Assembly: GCF_001061665.1 (NCBI RefSeq)
Contig: NZ_JVSP01000013.1
Location: 38,021 to 102,020 of the forward strand
Reading direction: 5' to 3'
Length of the DNA: 64,000 nt
Origin: Rothia mucilaginosa
Lineage (GTDB): Bacteria; Actinomycetota; Actinomycetes; Actinomycetales; Micrococcaceae
The translations under genes were made by a program, and so were the position numbers. Positions 62,871 to 64,000 of this stretch are shown here, piece after piece. How positions within the stretch are numbered: the stretch's first letter is position 1; each line of letters starts with the position of its first letter. The notes below the pieces were generated by a model. It had not been told where the DNA came from, made no database searches, and saw nothing but the letters and a program-made list of their open reading frames with translations.

Positions 62871-63731
62871 CTATGCAGCTTCCTGCAGGGCCTGAACCCG
62901 GTACTCAACCGGGGTCAGGCCCTTAAGCTTTACCTGGCGTCTTGTTGTATTCCAGTGCGTGATATAGGCTTCAAGGTCAGCTTTGAAACTCTCGAAGGTT
63001 GGCCAGTCCTGCCCGCGAAAAAACTCGTCCTTCAGATGTCCAAAGACCTGCTCAGTGGCACCATTGTCGATGCAGTTACCTTTGCGTGACATGCTCTGGA
63101 TAAAACCATTATCAGCGAGCATACTGATGTAGGTCTCGTGCTGATACTGCCACCCCATATCCGAGTGCAAAATCGGCTTAGCTCCCTCGGGTTTGGCATC
63201 CATGAGTACCTGAAGCATCTCTTGCTGCTGGGCAAGATTAGGGCACATCGAGATCGAGTGGGCAACAATCTCTTTACTGGCAAAGTCGTAAACCGGAGCG
63301 AGATAGGCCTTACCGAAGGAAAGCTTGAACTCGGTGACGTCGGTACCCAACTTCTGCCAAGGACCAGTCGCCGTGAAATCGCGACCGATGACGTTCTCAA
63401 AACTTTGCCCCACCTCCCCCTTGTAGGAGTTGTACCTATGGTAGGCCCTCTCACGGCGTATACCGCAGCGCAGCCCCATCTGACGCATCATCTTCAAAAC
63501 CGTCTTATCAGCGATACGCACCCCTTCCTCAGCGCGCAGGCACATAGCTATCTGCCTGTGACCACACCCGTTGGGGGTACGCGAAAAGATCTGGGCGACC
63601 TTGGCACGTAGCTGTACTCTGGTTGGCTGCTGGGGGTGAGCCAGCGCGTAGTAGTAGCTCGACCTGGCAAGGCCAGCAGCTTCGAGGAGATCACGCACCG
63701 CGTGTCCCTGCCCTGAAAGCTCAGCGACCAC
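62871..63731 (-). CDS. IS3-family transposase OrfB
   Basis: The 286-aa catalytic part of the transposase with an integrase fold. DDE residues: Asp in LGTDVTEFKL, Asp in ILHSDMGWQY and Glu in GATEQVFGHLKDEF, with the usual 35-residue spacing between the last two. N-terminal helix-loop region ARSSYYYALAHP is IS150-like. It starts at GTG 63731 overlapping the orfA stop (TAGTG), but the main product is probably an OrfAB fusion made by -1 frameshifting at the A7 run (63782-63788). Reading the -1 frame through gives KKIDCPEGAQTLPNRDKALVV with no stop. Frame intact, so the copy may be active. Confidence 0.93.
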   Translation of the reverse strand: MVAELSGQGHAVRDLLEAAGLARSSYYYALAHPQQPTRVQLRAKVAQIFSRTPNGCGHRQIAMCLRAEEGVRIADKTVLKMMRQMGLRCGIRRERAYHRYNSYKGEVGQSFENVIGRDFTATGPWQKLGTDVTEFKLSFGKAYLAPVYDFASKEIVAHSISMCPNLAQQQEMLQVLMDAKPEGAKPILHSDMGWQYQHETYISMLADNGFIQSMSRKGNCIDNGATEQVFGHLKDEFFRGQDWPTFESFKADLEAYITHWNTTRRQVKLKGLTPVEYRVQALQEAA

Positions 63732-64000
63732 TAGGGCTTTGTCCCGGTTTGGGAGCGTCTGTGCGCCTTCAGGGCAATCGATTTTTTTAGGTACGCCACC
63801 TGCGCCTCAAGCTTGCGCACGCGCTCTTCGAGTTCCTCCTCACGCGTTGGCGGCACCGCCCGCACCGACCCCTTCGGCCTGCCCTTGGGCTTAGGTTTAA
63901 GCGCCTGCGCGCCGCCCTGCCGGTACAGCCTGCACCACTGCTTCAACGGTGTTACGCTTGCAATACCGAAACGCATCATCGCCTCAGGCTTACTCATCCC
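63731..64000 (-). CDS. IS3-family transposase OrfA, partial at window edge
   Basis: C-terminal 90 codons of OrfA: MSKPEAMMRFGIASVTPLKQW (HTH) followed by RRQ-type basic segment and a leucine-zipper-like EEELEERVRKLEAQVAYLKKSI that mediates dimerisation. The frame stays open at 64000, so the start lies outside. The -1 frameshift heptamer A-AAA-AAA is in the zero frame near the end of the coil. Confidence 0.9.
   Translation of the reverse strand, partial: GMSKPEAMMRFGIASVTPLKQWCRLYRQGGAQALKPKPKGRPKGSVRAVPPTREEELEERVRKLEAQVAYLKKSIALKAHRRSQTGTKP
63782..63788 (-). promoter_or_regulatory. Programmed -1 frameshift site of the IS3 transposase
   Basis: Minus-strand codons CTA AAA AAA TCG give the slippery heptamer A-AAA-AAA. 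Shifting -1 enters the orfB frame with no stop before it. Standard for IS3-family elements. Confidence 0.8.

Larger units (their letters stand above)
62830..64000 (-). mobile_element. IS3-family (IS150-group) insertion sequence, cut by the right window edge
   Basis: The left boundary is a typical IS3 terminal repeat, TGAACTGCGCCCCGAAACTT (62830-62849), continuing GGACG. Inside are orfB (transposase with DDE residues) and orfA (HTH), both on the minus strand. The second inverted repeat and the 3-4-bp target duplication lie beyond 64000. The element starts 170 bases after hrpA. Confidence 0.92.

Overview
The window is a chromosomal segment of a high-GC Gram-positive actinobacterium. The gene set and order point to Micrococcaceae, and a Rothia species (R. 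mucilaginosa-like) is my best guess from protein flavour; this is inference, since no search was run. Most genes lie on the minus strand. Their order matches the conserved actinobacterial block known from Mycobacterium tuberculosis Rv1292-Rv1341: argS-lysA-hom-thrC-thrB-rho-prfA-prmC-sua5-wecA-atpI-like-atpBEFHAGDC, then nucS, a YbbN-like thioredoxin, pncB, clpS, a DUF2017 gene, murI, an Rv1339-type metallo-hydrolase, rph and rdgB.

Layout from left to right: the 5' part of a topoisomerase IV subunit B gene (1-546); an unrecognised membrane protein; rdgB, rph, MBL hydrolase and murI; DUF2017/clpS; divergent NAD-salvage genes pncB-pncA with a palindromic control region; a Tat-exported glycine-rich protein flanked by two near-identical hairpin repeats (9278-11100); a DEAD/DEAH helicase with DUF3039; an ABC exporter pair; a YbbN-like protein; an AI-2E family membrane protein; an alpha/beta hydrolase; and a divergent zinc-binding small protein/nucS pair. 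The complete F1Fo ATP synthase operon follows (21.6-29.8 kb), headed by wecA and two polysaccharide genes (29.8-35.2 kb). Next come a divergent SDR epimerase, sua5 and prmC. A three-gene paralogous family of unknown function (39.2-43.1 kb) sits between prmC and prfA. Then follow rho and the aspartate-family biosynthesis genes thrB-thrC-hom-lysA, argS with a divergent tRNA-Arg(CCG), an oxidoreductase and an esterase, an orphan excisionase-like DNA-binding protein, hrpA, and an IS3/IS150-type insertion sequence that runs off the right edge.

The core is housekeeping: translation termination and its modification (prfA, prmC), tRNA modification (sua5), transcription termination (rho), energy (atp), amino acid synthesis (hom, thrB, thrC, lysA), nucleotide sanitation (rdgB), mismatch repair (nucS) and NAD salvage (pncA, pncB). 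The accessory and most novel material is (i) the tandem A-B-C paralog cluster between prfA and prmC, with 10-nt homopolymer tracts between copies and a CX3CX3CX2C tail kept in two of three copies; (ii) the repeat-flanked glycine-rich exported protein; and (iii) the tandem glycosyltransferase/dehydratase insertion between sua5 and wecA. No CRISPR array, prophage or rRNA operon was seen. Promoters and hairpins were read by eye; none was folded or scored by software.
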